Below are positions 47,542-57,784 of a DNA stretch of 64,000 nucleotides, piece by piece. The notes beneath the pieces are model-generated. The model did not search any database, was not told the DNA's origin, and saw nothing but the letters and a program-made list of their open reading frames with translations. This DNA comes from Candidatus Reidiella endopervernicosa (GTDB lineage Bacteria; Pseudomonadota; Gammaproteobacteria; GCF-013343005): contig NZ_CP054491.1 of assembly GCF_013343005.1 (NCBI RefSeq), forward strand, positions 620,001 to 684,000. The letters are read 5' to 3'. The translations under genes and the position numbers were made by a program. Numbering within the stretch: the stretch's first letter is position 1; each line of letters begins with the position of its first letter.

Positions 47542-48303
47542 TTACCAGTCGTACCGCTCACCGAGCAGCTCAAATAGTGCCTCGTTGTGGGGCGCAAAAT
47601 AGCGGTTAAGGTAATCGTAGACCTCCGCATTCACTACAGTACGTCGGGTTCCGACATTGCGCGGTTTCAGGTCAGGAATCTTGTAGCCATCATCGACGTC
47701 CAGGAATTGGTAGACCTCTCGAAGAGTCTCTTCCGGTTGAGTAAAGAGGCGCTCACTGTTGAGAATCAGTAGCTGCTCGCGGTCAAAGAACTGGAGATAT
47801 CGCTCAATCTGTTTACGGTAGTGGCCGCGTAGTTTATAGGCGTGACATCGATATTCGTTTGACTGAAAGTTGTTCGTATTTAGGCTTTTCTCAAGTCGAC
47901 TATCTTCAGCTTCAAGTGCCTCCATGATAGGGAGTACCTCGCAATCCCGATTTATCTCATGGAAGTAGTGTGAGATTGCACGTTCGGTGGAGTTTCTCAG
48001 TAGCAGGATCAGCTTGGTGTCGGGTTTCGTCTGATGGATACGTGCTGGGACGTGGGGATAGAGCAGGTACATCGGTGTCGCCTCCCCACAAATTTTTCCC
48101 CTCATCTCCATGCGTAGCGGAAAGTGGCTGCGGTACCATTTCTCGCCCAGTTTGTAGGTATCCCCAGCGTTGATACGACCACTATTGAAATAGTGAACCT
48201 CCTTACGCTGAGCCCGCTTTATCTGGGGGTGTTGAATCAGATATTGATAGAGGCTGGTGGTGCCCGACTTCATCGCGCCGATAATGAGGAAATCGGGGAG
48301 CAC
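47542..48303 (-). CDS. Sulfotransferase domain protein
   Basis: 253 residues. PAPS-binding motif FLIIGAMKSGTTSLYQYLIQ and 3'-phosphate motif KLILLLRNSTERAISHYFHE. The start is GTG 48303. Sequence just upstream in another frame (from ATG 48388: MPLSLKKIAKFFINPIRHPF, HWTAEYLR) resembles the N-terminal lead of such proteins, so the true start may be 48388 with a +1 shift near 48305. It is directly downstream of the APH-kinase gene. Confidence 0.88.
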   Translation of the reverse strand: MLPDFLIIGAMKSGTTSLYQYLIQHPQIKRAQRKEVHYFNSGRINAGDTYKLGEKWYRSHFPLRMEMRGKICGEATPMYLLYPHVPARIHQTKPDTKLILLLRNSTERAISHYFHEINRDCEVLPIMEALEAEDSRLEKSLNTNNFQSNEYRCHAYKLRGHYRKQIERYLQFFDREQLLILNSERLFTQPEETLREVYQFLDVDDGYKIPDLKPRNVGTRRTVVNAEVYDYLNRYFAPHNEALFELLGERYDW

Positions 48304-48371
48304 GCAGATACTCTGCCGTCCAGTGGCGAAAGGGATGACGGATCGGATTGATAAAAAACTTGGCGATCTTT

Positions 48372-49945
48372 TTAAGGCTCAATGGCATTGATGATCGTTT
48401 CGCTAATAGTCGTTGCACAGTGGAGCTTACCGGTCTCGATGACGATGGTTGCATCGAGTTCATCGTCTTCTAGCGGTTGGTAGCTGTGCAGTTGGGCGTC
48501 AAGCACCTCGACACCGGCCTCCGAGGGGTCGTTACCTAGTGCAGAACGTTCTGTGACCCACTTTCTCAATAACTCGGGTGGAGCCTGGAAGCTGATGATA
48601 TGGAAGGGCAGTTTGAGTTGTGTAGCGAGTGAGCGGAAGCGCTCACGCTGCTCGCGTTTGAGGAAGGTCGCATCGACAACAACCGTGTAACCACCGGCAA
48701 GAATAGCCGTTGTGAGGCTGGCAAGCTGAGTGTAGGTCTGCCCGGTTGCGTCACGACTGTAGATCGCTGTACCGATATTGCTACCGCTGTGCGCCAGTGC
48801 GTCGAGTCCAAAGAGCCGTTTACGCTCAACATCGGAGCGAATGCGAATCGCATTGAGCTTCGCCAGTAGCGGTTTGGTCAGGGTGCTTTTTCCTGAACCC
48901 GAGAGGCCGTGGGTAATGATTAAATGCGGTCTGGTGCCCTGACTGTAGCGCTCGGCGAGGCTGAGATAGGCGGAGAAATCATTAAGGACTTTTGTCGTTG
49001 TGCGTGTTTGAGATTCGTCTGGTCCAGACGTAGCGTGGCGACCTTGGCACGCACCATGGCGCGGTAGCTGAGGTAGAAGGGGAGCAGGCGCACGCCCTCA
49101 TAGTCACCACTGAGTTCGAGGTAGCGGTTGAGGAATTGGTTGGCCAGATGGTCAGCACCGTGCTCCTGAAGATCCATTACCAGAAAGGCGATCTCGCTTA
49201 TGACATCGATAATGCGCAGCCGCGCGTTGAACTCAATGCAGTCGAACAGCTGCGGTTTTTCATCCAGCAGGATGATGTTGTTGAGATGCAGGTCGCCGTG
49301 GCAGTCGCGGATAAAGCTATCGGCCTTACGTTGAGTAAAGAGTGGCTGGTGGGTTTCGAAGAACTCGCGGCTTTGTTGTTCAACGCTTTGCAGTCGTTGT
49401 AACAACTCGAGGTCATCAATACGTTCACGAATCTGTTCGAAATTCTCACTAATGGGGTGGAAGAGCGTCTTGGGGGTGCCGAACTCAGAGTCTTCGGCTG
49501 CACGCTCAGTGGTGCGATGGAATTCGGCGACCTGCTCGGCGAGTAAATCGATGTGGTTTGGTTTGAGCCGCTTCTGCTTAAGCTGTTGGCTGAAGAGCGC
49601 ATGTTGTGGGAAGCGGTGCATCTTTACCATGTATTCAATGGCGGGTTGTTGATCAATCAACGGTGCATCGGTTTGGCCACCGATTGCGACCACATCGAGA
49701 TAGATATTGGCGGCAGTACGGTTGTTTAGGCGCAGCTCGGCCTCGCACTGGCGACGACGCTTTTCGAGTGTGGAGTAGTCTAGAAATCCGAAGTCGATCG
49801 ATTTTTTCAGTTTATAGGCGTAGTCACCTGCCAGGATCACCCAGGAGATGTGGGTCTCGATTAGCTCGGCCTCTTCACCACTCGCCAGCTGACTATGCAG
49901 ATGGTTGATCAGGGTACGTTGTTGGCTGAGATCGAGTTCGGACAT
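48372..49945 (-). pseudogene. APH-like/AAA kinase bifunctional protein, one frameshift
   Basis: Two-domain protein of about 524 residues. The N-terminal part is aminoglycoside-phosphotransferase-like (YAYKLKKSIDFGFLDYSTLE, catalytic RDCHGDLHLNNIILLDEKPQ, LFDCIEFN). After one missing base near 49000 the frame continues VLNDFSAYLSLAERY and a P-loop kinase domain THGLSGSGKSTLTKPLLAKL with a zeta-toxin/Pan-like pattern, RIRSDVERKRLFGL, DATFLKREQRERFRSLA. The combination is a known family (APH/ATP-binding protein) of unknown substrate. Confidence 0.8.
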
Positions 49946-49985
49946 GTGGCGAGTATAAACCTATCATCAGGTAGGAATGTGGGCT

Positions 49986-50261
49986 TCAGGAGACCTTAAT
50001 GCGCACTACATTCATCACTTCGAATTCGATGCCTGAAACAGTCACGGTGGCTGGGTAGTAAGTCATATTGACGCGCTGGCCCTTGAGATCCTTGTAGCGC
50101 TGTTTGCGTTTGTACTTGAAGGGGACGTCATATCCCTCAATCATCACGGTGTTGATGATCCACTCTCCCGATTCACGCTGCACATGTGAGGTGACCTTAA
50201 GCATCTCAGAGTGTGTCAGCTCTTGATGACGTTTGGTGAGTTGTTCAGCTTCTCGGTTCAT
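49986..50261 (-). CDS. Small conserved protein of unknown function
   Basis: 91 residues from ATG 50261 (MNREAEQLTKRHQELTHSEM). Pattern QRESGEWIINTVMIEGYDVP, FKYKRKQRYKDLKGQRVNMT, YYPATVTVSGIEFEVMNVVR suggests a small beta-barrel domain. An in-frame ATG at 50375 lies far upstream in non-coding-like sequence. Confidence 0.65.
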   Translation of the reverse strand: MNREAEQLTKRHQELTHSEMLKVTSHVQRESGEWIINTVMIEGYDVPFKYKRKQRYKDLKGQRVNMTYYPATVTVSGIEFEVMNVVRIKVS

Positions 50262-50540
50262 GGGGTCATCCGTTGCAGGGTTTGAATGGGGTGGGCAGTA
50301 TAGCGGAATAGAGTGATTTGGCTGATGGAGCGGGTTGCTCGGGTTTTCCCCAGCTACCAAAATAGTGCAGATCACACCATAATAACCGCCTGATTTGGTC
50401 GGAATAGTGACCGCTGGCAGTCGTGAGCGTCAGTTATTGTCACTGGTCTGACCCGGAAAATAGGTCAACAATAAGAAGATTGTGCCCTTGAATGGTGCGC
50501 TGCATCGGACGGCGTGTCACCACCTAACTGAGGAGTAGTC

Positions 50541-51119
50541 ATGAGATTAATCATCAACCTGTTTGCACTGGTCGGACTGGCCGCTGTCATCGTTGCTGTT
50601 GTTGGAACGAATCGCGTCAATCAGGAGCTGGAGCAGTTCGACCCGAAGGCGCTTGATACCTACATGGCGATGGGTGAGAAGATCATCGAGACGCGCAATG
50701 CTGCTGAGGCGACGATCTGGAAGGTGCCGGTGGCGGAAGGCATGAGCGCCGATGAGGTTGAGGAGACGATGAAATTTGTCGCTAATGAGCACAACATCTC
50801 AAATGTCGGTGAGTTGCCACTCTATAAAGATGTTGAGGCGAAGAGCGGAAAGCCCTACCGATACGCCAAGATTTTCATGTTCTGTAACTCACTGACGGCG
50901 GCAATGATGCTCGACTACAGTGATGCCTTCTCCGCTTATCTACCCTGTCGCATCACCATGATTGAGGACAAGCAGGGCAAGCTGTGGCTCTACGCGCTCG
51001 ATATGGATCTGATGATTCACGGTGGCGAGCCACTGCCGGCAGAGCTGAAGGCAGAGGCGATTAAGGTTAAGGAGATCATCCTCGATATCATGAAGCGAGG
51101 CGCTGAAGGCGATTTCTAA
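50541..51119 (+). CDS. DUF302 family membrane-anchored protein
   Basis: 192 residues: one N-terminal helix (LIINLFALVGLAAVIVAVVG), then a DUF302-type domain (FVANEHNISNVGELPLYKDV, KIFMFCNSLTAAMMLDYSDA, YLPCRITMIEDKQGKLWLYA). DUF302 proteins are often found with sulfur or redox systems, but no partner gene is here. GAGGAG lies 7 bp before ATG 50541. Confidence 0.82.
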   Translation: MRLIINLFALVGLAAVIVAVVGTNRVNQELEQFDPKALDTYMAMGEKIIETRNAAEATIWKVPVAEGMSADEVEETMKFVANEHNISNVGELPLYKDVEAKSGKPYRYAKIFMFCNSLTAAMMLDYSDAFSAYLPCRITMIEDKQGKLWLYALDMDLMIHGGEPLPAELKAEAIKVKEIILDIMKRGAEGDF

Positions 51120-51132
51120 TTAAATCGGAACA

Positions 51133-51166
51133 ATAAAAAAGCCCGGCATTGCCGGGCTTTTTTATT
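51133..51166. terminator. Bidirectional terminator
   Basis: AATAAAAAAGCCCGGC-ATT-GCCGGGCTTTTTTATT: a GC stem with A and T runs on both sides, between the convergent genes ending at 51119 and 51181. Confidence 0.92.
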
Positions 51167-51180
51167 GTTTAAGAGAAAGA

Positions 51181-51603
51181 TTAGTTGGCGCAGCCACCTG
51201 TCCGCTCTCCGGAGATGGTTGAATTCATGGTCATCCCCTGCGCGATGACATTCATAGTTCCCTGTGCCGTATCGCCGCTGTAGTTCATTACACCGTTCAT
51301 CGTTGAGCTGCCCTGTGGTGATGAACAGTTCACGGTCCAGGTCACCTGACTATTGCTGATGGTCTGGTCGGTAATGGTGCAATCGCCGTGCTGATTTTGA
51401 TTGGTGGGGACAAGGTCTTCACGGTTGATGCAGCCACTGTGCACAACCGGAGGAACCTGCATCGTCATACCGGGTATCTCCATCTTGGTTGTCCACTGCC
51501 ACATGCCAGGTTGTAAATTAATCTCATCGGCCTGTAACGGTGTAATTATGCAGGCAGTAAGAAAGAGTGTGGGAACCACCGTTTTCAATAAATAGCTGAC
51601 CAT
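51181..51603 (-). CDS. DUF3617 family exported protein
   Basis: 140 residues with a signal peptide (MVSYLLKTVVPTLFLTACII...LQA-DEI; a Cys in the hydrophobic part makes a lipoprotein possible). DUF3617 pattern: LQPGMWQWTTKMEIPGMTMQ, CINREDLVPT, GTMNVIAQGMTMNSTISGER. Function unknown. ATG start. Confidence 0.82.
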   Translation of the reverse strand: MVSYLLKTVVPTLFLTACIITPLQADEINLQPGMWQWTTKMEIPGMTMQVPPVVHSGCINREDLVPTNQNQHGDCTITDQTISNSQVTWTVNCSSPQGSSTMNGVMNYSGDTAQGTMNVIAQGMTMNSTISGERTGGCAN

Positions 51604-51790
51604 TATTCAACCTTATGTATTTGTTGCCGCAATCTTCTCAAGTAGAGAGTCGAGTGTGAGGTGATTATATATTTATGAAGTTGTAACGAGATTGGTTATA
51701 GACCGGATCGGTGATTGGGACAAGTTACCGGAGTTGGTTTGGTTCAGTTAAATAGATGCGATAATAATTTCGCCTTGATGGTGGTGAAGA

Positions 51791-51823
51791 GGTCCATCTG
51801 ATGTGAATCCAATCAGATGGACC
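51791..51823 (-). terminator. Hairpin after trpB
   Basis: GGTCCATCTGAT-GTGAATCCA-ATCAGATGGACC, 11 bp past the trpB stop. A 12-bp perfect stem without a strong T run. Confidence 0.6.
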
Positions 51824-51833
51824 TGCATATTAA

Positions 51834-53057
51834 CTACATACGATTGGTAATACCGTAATCCTTGCCGTAGTTCTCAACAACAAAGTCGATATCCTTGTCA
51901 CCGCGACCCGAGAGGTTGATCAGGATCGAACCCTTCTCGCCACGCTGTGCCAGCTTGATGGCAAAGGCGATAGCGTGTGCTGACTCGATTGCCGGGATAA
52001 TGCCCTCTTCACGGGCCAGTTCGAAAAAGGCATCGATCGCCTCCTTGTCGTCGATGTGCTCATAGTTGCAGCGATCGATATCCTTCAGGTAGCTATGCTG
52101 CGGACCGACCGAGGGGTAGTCGAGTCCGCTGGCGACCGAGTAGACCTCCTGCGGTTCACCTGCCTCATCCTGCAGCATGTACGATTTAAAACCGTGCATG
52201 ACACCGGGCTTTCCCTTGGTGATGGTGGCGGCGTGGTCACCATCCTTCTCCACACCGTGGCCGGCAGGTTCAACGCCGTGTAGTTTGACCGAATCATCAT
52301 CGAGGAAGGCGGTGAAGATACCCATCGCGTTACTGCCACCACCGACACAGGCGACGATGTTGTCGGGTAGGCCGCCGGTCAGCTCCTGCATCTGCTCCTT
52401 CGCCTCGTTACCGACGATCGACTGGAAGTCGCGTACCATCATCGGGAAGGGGTGGGGACCAACGACTGAGCCGATCGCATAGAACTGATTGACGGGATCC
52501 TGCATGTAGCCTTCGAATGCAGCGTCGACCGCCTCCTTGAGCGTCTTGCGGCCGTGGGTAGCGGGAATCACCTTGGCGCCGAGTATCTGCATGCGCACCA
52601 CGTTGGGGTGCTCCTTGGCGATGTCGACCTCACCCATGTAGATGTCGCACTCCAGTCCGACCAATGCAGCAGCGGTGGCCAGAGCCACGCCGTGCTGTCC
52701 GGCACCGGTCTCTGCAATCAGCTTCTTCTTGCCCATCTTCTTACAGAGCAGTGCCTCGCCGAGGCAGTGGTTAATCTTGTGCGCGCCGGTGTGGTTGAGA
52801 TCTTCACGCTTGAGGTAGATATCAGCGCCGTACTTCTCTGAGAGGCTGGCGGCATGGAAGATCGGGCTGGGGCGGCCGACATAGTGGCGATAGAGACGCG
52901 CCAGCTCCTTCTGAAACCCGGGGTCCTTGCGAATCTCAAGATAGGCCTCGGTGATCTCATCCATGATGGTCTGTAGCTGCGGTGGAATGAAGCTACCACC
53001 ATACTCGCCAAAAAAACCGTTGCTATCGGGAAGGGGAGAATCGAAGGTGTTTTTCAT
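51834..53057 (-). CDS. trpB: Tryptophan synthase beta chain TrpB
   Basis: PLP enzyme joining indole and serine. About 407 residues from ATG 53057 ([20 protein letters not shown]); the in-frame start at 53108 adds 17 residues with no family match. The PLP Lys lies in [20 protein letters not shown], and the phosphate loop is [32 protein letters not shown] is intact. trpA and other trp genes are not adjacent. The sequence is of the canonical TrpB1 type. Confidence 0.95.
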   Translation of the reverse strand: MKNTFDSPLPDSNGFFGEYGGSFIPPQLQTIMDEITEAYLEIRKDPGFQKELARLYRHYVGRPSPIFHAASLSEKYGADIYLKREDLNHTGAHKINHCLGEALLCKKMGKKKLIAETGAGQHGVALATAAALVGLECDIYMGEVDIAKEHPNVVRMQILGAKVIPATHGRKTLKEAVDAAFEGYMQDPVNQFYAIGSVVGPHPFPMMVRDFQSIVGNEAKEQMQELTGGLPDNIVACVGGGSNAMGIFTAFLDDDSVKLHGVEPAGHGVEKDGDHAATITKGKPGVMHGFKSYMLQDEAGEPQEVYSVASGLDYPSVGPQHSYLKDIDRCNYEHIDDKEAIDAFFELAREEGIIPAIESAHAIAFAIKLAQRGEKGSILINLSGRGDKDIDFVVENYGKDYGITNRM

Positions 53058-53174
53058 GTCGGCTCCAGCATCTGTTGGTCTAGTTGTGAACACCAGACGA
53101 TAACACAATGTCAGCCGACGAATAGTGCGAATAACCCCTGAATTTTGTGGACGATACGGGGTCTGAGATTGGAC

Positions 53175-53369
53175 TCATTCCGGCATGTTGGGGCCGCCTC
53201 CGCCCTTGCCTGATAGCAGGTAGACCCCGGCGATCACCAGTGCGATCCAGAGTCCCATCGCGGCACCCCCCATTGCCTCCCAGATAGCACCCATGAAGAG
53301 CAGCATGATCAGTGCGACGGCGAGTACGGCGTTGCCGAGCCAGAACTTGGTGGAGTTTGAATTGTTCAT
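53175..53369 (-). CDS. Small membrane protein of unknown function
   Basis: 64 residues: two hydrophobic segments (FWLGNAVLAVALIMLLFMGA, AAMGLWIALVIAGVYLL) and a Gly/Pro tail (SGKGGGGPNMPE). ATG start. No family recognised. Confidence 0.6.
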   Translation of the reverse strand: MNNSNSTKFWLGNAVLAVALIMLLFMGAIWEAMGGAAMGLWIALVIAGVYLLSGKGGGGPNMPE

Positions 53370-53466
53370 CTCTGGTGTTCCATCTATCGACTTGGGTTGG
53401 GTGCTTTATATGGGCATGATAACTCAATACTATGCAGCAGAATTTGTTAATAGAGAGCACTCAATC

Positions 53467-54026
53467 ATGACACTACCCACTCACTACCTGATCACACCGA
53501 GCCCGGAGGATGAAGCGGCATTTATCGAGGGCGTCGAGAAGAGCCTTCAGGCGGGAACGCGACTGATGCAGCTTAAGGCGAAGGGTTACAGTGAAGAGGC
53601 CTACGCATCATGGCCAAGCGGGTCGTTGCGCTGGCCACAGTTACACTGCAAGGTGCTATTGACCGGCGAGGCATCGCTGGTTGAGCAGTGGGTGCCGATG
53701 GCCTGCATCTCGATAGCAAGGCGCTTAAGCAGTGCAAACAAAGACCACTGAGTAAACGATACCTGATCGCAGTATCGGCACATACGTTAGAAGGTCTGCA
53801 GCAGGGTGAGGCGATTGGGGCCAGCTTTGGCGTGCTCTCACCGGTCCGATACACCAAGGCGCACCCCGATATAGAACCGATCGGTTGGCAGGGTCTTAAA
53901 CAGATTGCGACGACAACACATACCGTTATACGCACTAGGTGGTGTGAGCAGTGACGATGAAGATGAGGCGAATGCAGCCAATGCGCAAGGTATAGCGGGC
54001 AACAGGGCTACTGGAAAGACAGCTAA
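53467..54026 (+). pseudogene. thiE: Thiamine phosphate synthase-like (ThiE/TenI) gene with five frameshifts
   Basis: Family sequence is present in order but in changing frames: LPTHYLITPSPEDEAAFIEG and RLMQLKAKGYSEEAYA; then AKRVVALA near 53608; then CKVLLTGEASLVEQ near 53646; then GADGLHLDSKALKQC, AVSAHTLEGLQQGEAIGASF and GVLSPVRYTKAHPDIEPIGW from about 53688; then IPLYALGGVSSDDEDEANAA from about 53920; then QGYWKDS to TAA at 54024. Read together it is the ThiE-like domain usually fused behind a Nudix (MutT) domain, here without the Nudix part. The number of shifts argues for a decayed gene, unless this stretch was poorly sequenced. Confidence 0.75.
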
Positions 54027-55340
54027 ATTAGTGGTTGCTGGTGTCGCGGTTGAGCATGACGCTGAGGTGCTCAGGAATGATTTTGCGCCACTGAAATCGG
54101 TGTTTAGCAAGACCGAATCAGAATGCGCAGTGAGAGTCGGCGTCAACAAGGGCTGATCAAGGCGTACGCCATTGAAGTCAGTGCGCTGATAGATCGGTGT
54201 AAAGTCTCCCATACAGGCGCAGCGGTCGACTGCGGGGAAAGTCGGTAGGTAGCGGTCGCTATCTAATCAGTGCGCGTGATAGCATCCTTTGAAAGTTACT
54301 CCCTACCAGGCTCCCCAGCAAGACTGCGTGTAGACAGTTGTGAAAAGGCTACGTGCGTGACTCAATCTGGCTGGCAAAAACATGGCTGAATTTTCTGCCA
54401 CAGAGTATCGCCCTCATCGCTGAATGATGGCCTTCAGTAGTGGACCGATGATGCAACATCGCATACGCTGCCGTGAGATTGCATGGGCTTGGGAGCAAAG
54501 ATTGCAGTTGAAGAGGCGAATTTTGCGAAATCAGTACGCCATCAAGCCGTAGCCGTGCGGAATACGTCGGTCCGTCCATTGAAGTCGGCAGATCGGTGCG
54601 GTGGTTAGCCACAAGCCCCCGCCTGCAGACTTCAGCAGAGGAATTTCCACAACAGCGAAGAGAGCAGCGTGGTAGAATGAGCCATTCAGCATGTGATCCG
54701 TGCAGTCAATAGTGTAGACGACAGTTAATCGTTAGCAGGTGACGTGGCATCCGGTATGACGACGTGTGGAATTTCATACCGTCCGCGCTCATTAGTTAGC
54801 CAGGCATGAATGTTGCACCAACGGCGAATGCCGAGTACAGACGGTGTTTACGTAATCTCGCGTCTCTCATCCTGAGCGGTACGGCAAACTGAACGAGCTT
54901 AATCGTGGAGCGTGACGCTCGCTTCACGCTAATGACGATCGATGATGAATTGAATTTCACAATACTCGTTCTGCTTGTCATTGGGTGTAGGGTCATCGGA
55001 GCAGCTGCAGCCGGCAATGATGCCCGAGTAGAAGATCCCGGATTTTACCGTAATAACATCGGTTCTTCAATAAGTAAGGAGTTACGGAACTTTGAGCTTT
55101 GACTCACTGTAGCTATTGACAACCTGCCTGCCGGCAGAGTACTTTCAGTCGAGCTGCTGTACCTGTTTGAAGTCTGTTAAAGCGGATTTGCCAATGGAGA
55201 AAGGGATAAATCTAATCATATCTCGATGTTTTAAATTTCAAGTTTGTTGGTGAGTAAATAAGTACAGGAATTACAGGGGTATTTTGAAGTTTGAACCAAG
55301 TCATTCAGCTATATTCACGTTACATGGTACCCGCACGAGG
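54027..55340. other. 1.3-kb stretch without recognisable genes
   Basis: Short open frames exist on both strands, but none shows family motifs, a plausible start with ribosome site, or codon use like the neighbours. Directly follows the broken thiE gene. It may be a degraded gene or element; I could not identify it. Confidence 0.5.
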
Positions 55341-55351
55341 AGGTGGTTGTC

Positions 55352-55552
55352 ATGAAGATGAATGTAGGCTCACTCGACAAGGTGGCCAGACTGGCTATTG
55401 GTATCATCCTGATCGCACTGGCGATGAGCGGAACAATCGGCATCTGGGGTTGGATTGGTGTTGTACCGATCATCACAGCGCTGGTGGGTTGGTGCCCGTT
55501 CTACCATATTGTCGGTATAAACAGCTGCCCACATGGAGGTCACTGCACATAG
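55352..55552 (+). CDS. DUF2892 (YgaP-type) membrane protein
   Basis: 66 residues from ATG 55352, with AGGAGG 8 bp upstream, which decides against the in-frame GTG at 55343. MKMNVGSLDKVARLAIGIIL, a second hydrophobic segment (IGVVPIITALVGWCPFYHIV) and the Cys-containing end GINSCPHGGHC are the DUF2892 pattern. Some members are fused to rhodanese domains; this one is free. Confidence 0.87.
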   Translation: MKMNVGSLDKVARLAIGIILIALAMSGTIGIWGWIGVVPIITALVGWCPFYHIVGINSCPHGGHCT

Positions 55553-55577
55553 CTCGTTATCTCGAGTTGATGGGCTG

Positions 55578-55937
55578 CTAGCTATTGATCTCAGACCAGA
55601 CGGCAAACTCATTGCCGTTGGGGTCGGCGAAATGAAATCTCCGCCCGCCGGGGAAGAGGAAGATTGGTTTAATCGTTGAGCCCCCAGCCTTTTCAATCTT
55701 TGCCTGGGTCTGCTCCAGGTCGTCGCTATAGAAGACAATCAGTGAGCTGCCGTTCTCAGTAGACGATGAAAGATCAGCACGATAGAAACCACCCGCTATA
55801 CCCGCATTTGAGAAGGCGACGTAATCTGGACCGTAATCGACAAATGACCAGTCGAAGACATTTGTGAAAAAGTGCTTGGTAGACTCGATGTCTCTAGCGG
55901 GTAGTTCCACGTAATTGATCTTCTCATGTTCATTCAT
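55578..55937 (-). CDS. VOC family (glyoxalase-like) protein
   Basis: 119 residues: KINYVELPARDIESTKHFFT, FSNAGIAGGFYRADL, EKAGGSTIKPIFLFPGGRRF, FADPNGNEFAVWSE. The last motif carries the metal-binding Glu typical of the vicinal oxygen chelate fold. Substrate unknown. ATG 55937. Confidence 0.9.
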   Translation of the reverse strand: MNEHEKINYVELPARDIESTKHFFTNVFDWSFVDYGPDYVAFSNAGIAGGFYRADLSSSTENGSSLIVFYSDDLEQTQAKIEKAGGSTIKPIFLFPGGRRFHFADPNGNEFAVWSEINS

Positions 55938-56323
55938 ATTTCAATCTCGAAACAGGTTGATTGGCAGGGAAGTGTTGATGAATATAGTCCAATCGAGATG
56001 GGTCGACTAGAAATATACGACTAATTTCTTGGTGTTATTAAATGGTGACGTGTAGAGACGGCTTGACGAAGAGAGTGTTGGTGCTACGTTTATATCTTCT
56101 ACTCACTCGTGTGCATGATTGTTTTTGATTGTTAGTCACTATCGAGTGGAGGTGTTGGCAATATAAAGGTTTTGTTAGTGCACTACTGGTTATGCTTATA
56201 GCTGATGAGTGTTTGATTGTGGTGAGTTGTAGTTTTATTGGGGCTGGTGGTGCTGAGCTGTCAGTCCCTTTTTTTAACTGAAAGTAGTCACGTTAAAGAG
56301 ATGTCTGTTTTTTTGGGCTGGTT
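55938..56323. other. Intergenic stretch without recognisable features
   Basis: 386 bp, T-rich on the plus strand, with no convincing gene, hairpin or promoter. Confidence 0.5.
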
Positions 56324-57074
56324 TCATTGTGTGATTGCAGCGAATGAGGCACTTGCGAGTCTGCAGAGATCATTTGGTGCAAGCTCAATCTCAAGACCCC
56401 TGCGACCCGCGCTTACGTAGATGGTCTGATATTGCTGTGCACTCTGATCGATAACGCTCTTCAAACGACGCTTTTGTCCCAATGGACTGATGCCACCGAG
56501 TAGATAGCCCGTTGCGCGCTCAGCATCGGACTGACTGGCCATCTCGGCACGTTTAGCACCCAGGGATTTAGCCACGGTCTTCATGCGCTGACCGCCATGG
56601 ATAGCGAAGCGAAGGCGGTTAGCCCCGATAGTCGACGCCGTCTGCCTATTCGTAGTTGAGGCGCGAGCGAACGACGAAGAAGATGCAGCAGCGGCTTTAT
56701 GTCGGCGTAGAGTCAGTGAGGAAGTTGTGTAGAGCCGCGAAGAGGTGATTACGCAACGTACGCAGGACGGTCGGGGCGCCGCAGGCATAAACGGTCGCGT
56801 TAAGTTTTTGCTGTTTGCTTGGGCTTGGATGCCCAAAACAAACTCTCGCAAAAATAGCGACTCCCCAGCTCAATAGGGTGGAGACGGGTAAAACACCAAT
56901 GGCCAGATCACAGTTGTCGAGTTTGACTACCAGTGTTTTAAAAACACGCTGCTGATCGACGCCTAGCTTCTCCGCGGCCTCCAGACCAAAGGATTCATGC
57001 TTTGGGTCGTGTTGATACTCATGAATCGTAAACGCGTTCTTGGCGTCTTTGGCGATATTGATAGCGGGTGTCAT
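56324..57074 (-). pseudogene. ybaK: Cys-tRNA(Pro) deacylase YbaK, interrupted by element copy 4
   Basis: YbaK/EbsC family editing enzyme that hydrolyses Cys-tRNA(Pro). ATG 57074: KNAFTIHEYQHDPKHESFGL, EAAEKLGVDQQRVFKTLVVK, AIGVLPVSTLLS, then the 280-bp element at 56587-56866, then CMKTVAKSLGAKRAEMASQS, DAERATGYLLGGISPLGQKR, IYVSAGRRGLEIELAPNDLC to the stop at 56324. Deleting the element joins STLLS to CMKTVAK in frame, giving about 156 residues, the normal family length. The catalytic Lys lies in RVFKTLVVK. Confidence 0.9.
56587..56866 (-). mobile_element. 280-bp intron-like repeat element, copy 4 (in ybaK)
   Basis: In host sense it follows ...CTATTGAGCT and precedes GCATGAAG. Second subfamily: GTTTGTTTTGGGC-ATCCAA-GCCCAAGCAAAC. 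It differs from the others by small indels such as AGTTGAGGCGCG for AGTTGAGAGCGCG. Confidence 0.85.
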
Positions 57075-57075
57075 A

Positions 57076-57630
57076 TCAAGAAGTTAATTTATCGATCTGG
57101 TTGACCAGGTGTGGGATTTGAGAGAGCGCAGGCGCGCCGTCCATCAGGAGCGCGATCGGCATCACCTCAAAGATCGCCTCGGGAGTTACACCAATCTTGT
57201 AGGCGGCCTTGGTATGCAGTTCAATGTGTCGCTTCTGCTGACGTACGATACCGATGCCAAGTCCAATCAGTTCACGATGTTTGCGGTTAATCGCACCCTT
57301 GGAGGCGGAAAAGACCGCCCACGAATCCTTCCACTCTCGCCAAAGGTCTTCATTTTTGTCGGCAGGACTGGCGTTAAGAAACAGCAGTACCTTGTTGACC
57401 TCACGCAGCTCCTTGTTTTTTGCACCGAGCTGCTTCGCTGCCTGGGTATGAATCGTGATGCAGCGGTTACACCCCTTGGCCAGTGCAATACCCAGTGTAA
57501 TCAGTTCTTTGGTTTTTCGTTCAAGCTTTCCTTTGCGTTGTGACTCTTGAGAGAGTTCTCCAAGAAGTTCCAGATATTCGCCAATACCGTACTGGCGTGC
57601 CTTGGTCATAGCTGCTGCGAGATCACTCAT
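57076..57630 (-). CDS. Carboxymuconolactone decarboxylase (AhpD-like) family protein
   Basis: 184 residues with two CMD repeats: KTKELITLGIALAKGCNRCI with TIHTQAAKQLGA, and HRELIGLGIGIVRQQKRHIE with LHTKAAYKIGV. The first repeat has the CxxC-His redox motif (CNRCITIH); in the second both Cys are lost. Probably a peroxidase-like or redox protein. Its stop lies just before the ybaK start, so the two are co-transcribed. Confidence 0.88.
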   Translation of the reverse strand: MSDLAAAMTKARQYGIGEYLELLGELSQESQRKGKLERKTKELITLGIALAKGCNRCITIHTQAAKQLGAKNKELREVNKVLLFLNASPADKNEDLWREWKDSWAVFSASKGAINRKHRELIGLGIGIVRQQKRHIELHTKAAYKIGVTPEAIFEVMPIALLMDGAPALSQIPHLVNQIDKLTS

Positions 57631-57784
57631 TGCTTATTAACTCTTGTTGGAGAACATTGAATATATCGCCTCGTACGTTACGAGCCGATGTCATGGTGGA
57701 AGTTTGAAATACTGTTAGGAGGTAGAGCGTAACGGCTTGGCGATTAAACACAATAGTGTTTGGCGACGAAGCTATTGAAGAGCA

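Noticed and set aside
54349-54612. Open frames in the 54-55 kb stretch as a transposase remnant
   Set aside because: No transposase motif could be read on either strand, so I report the stretch as unexplained.
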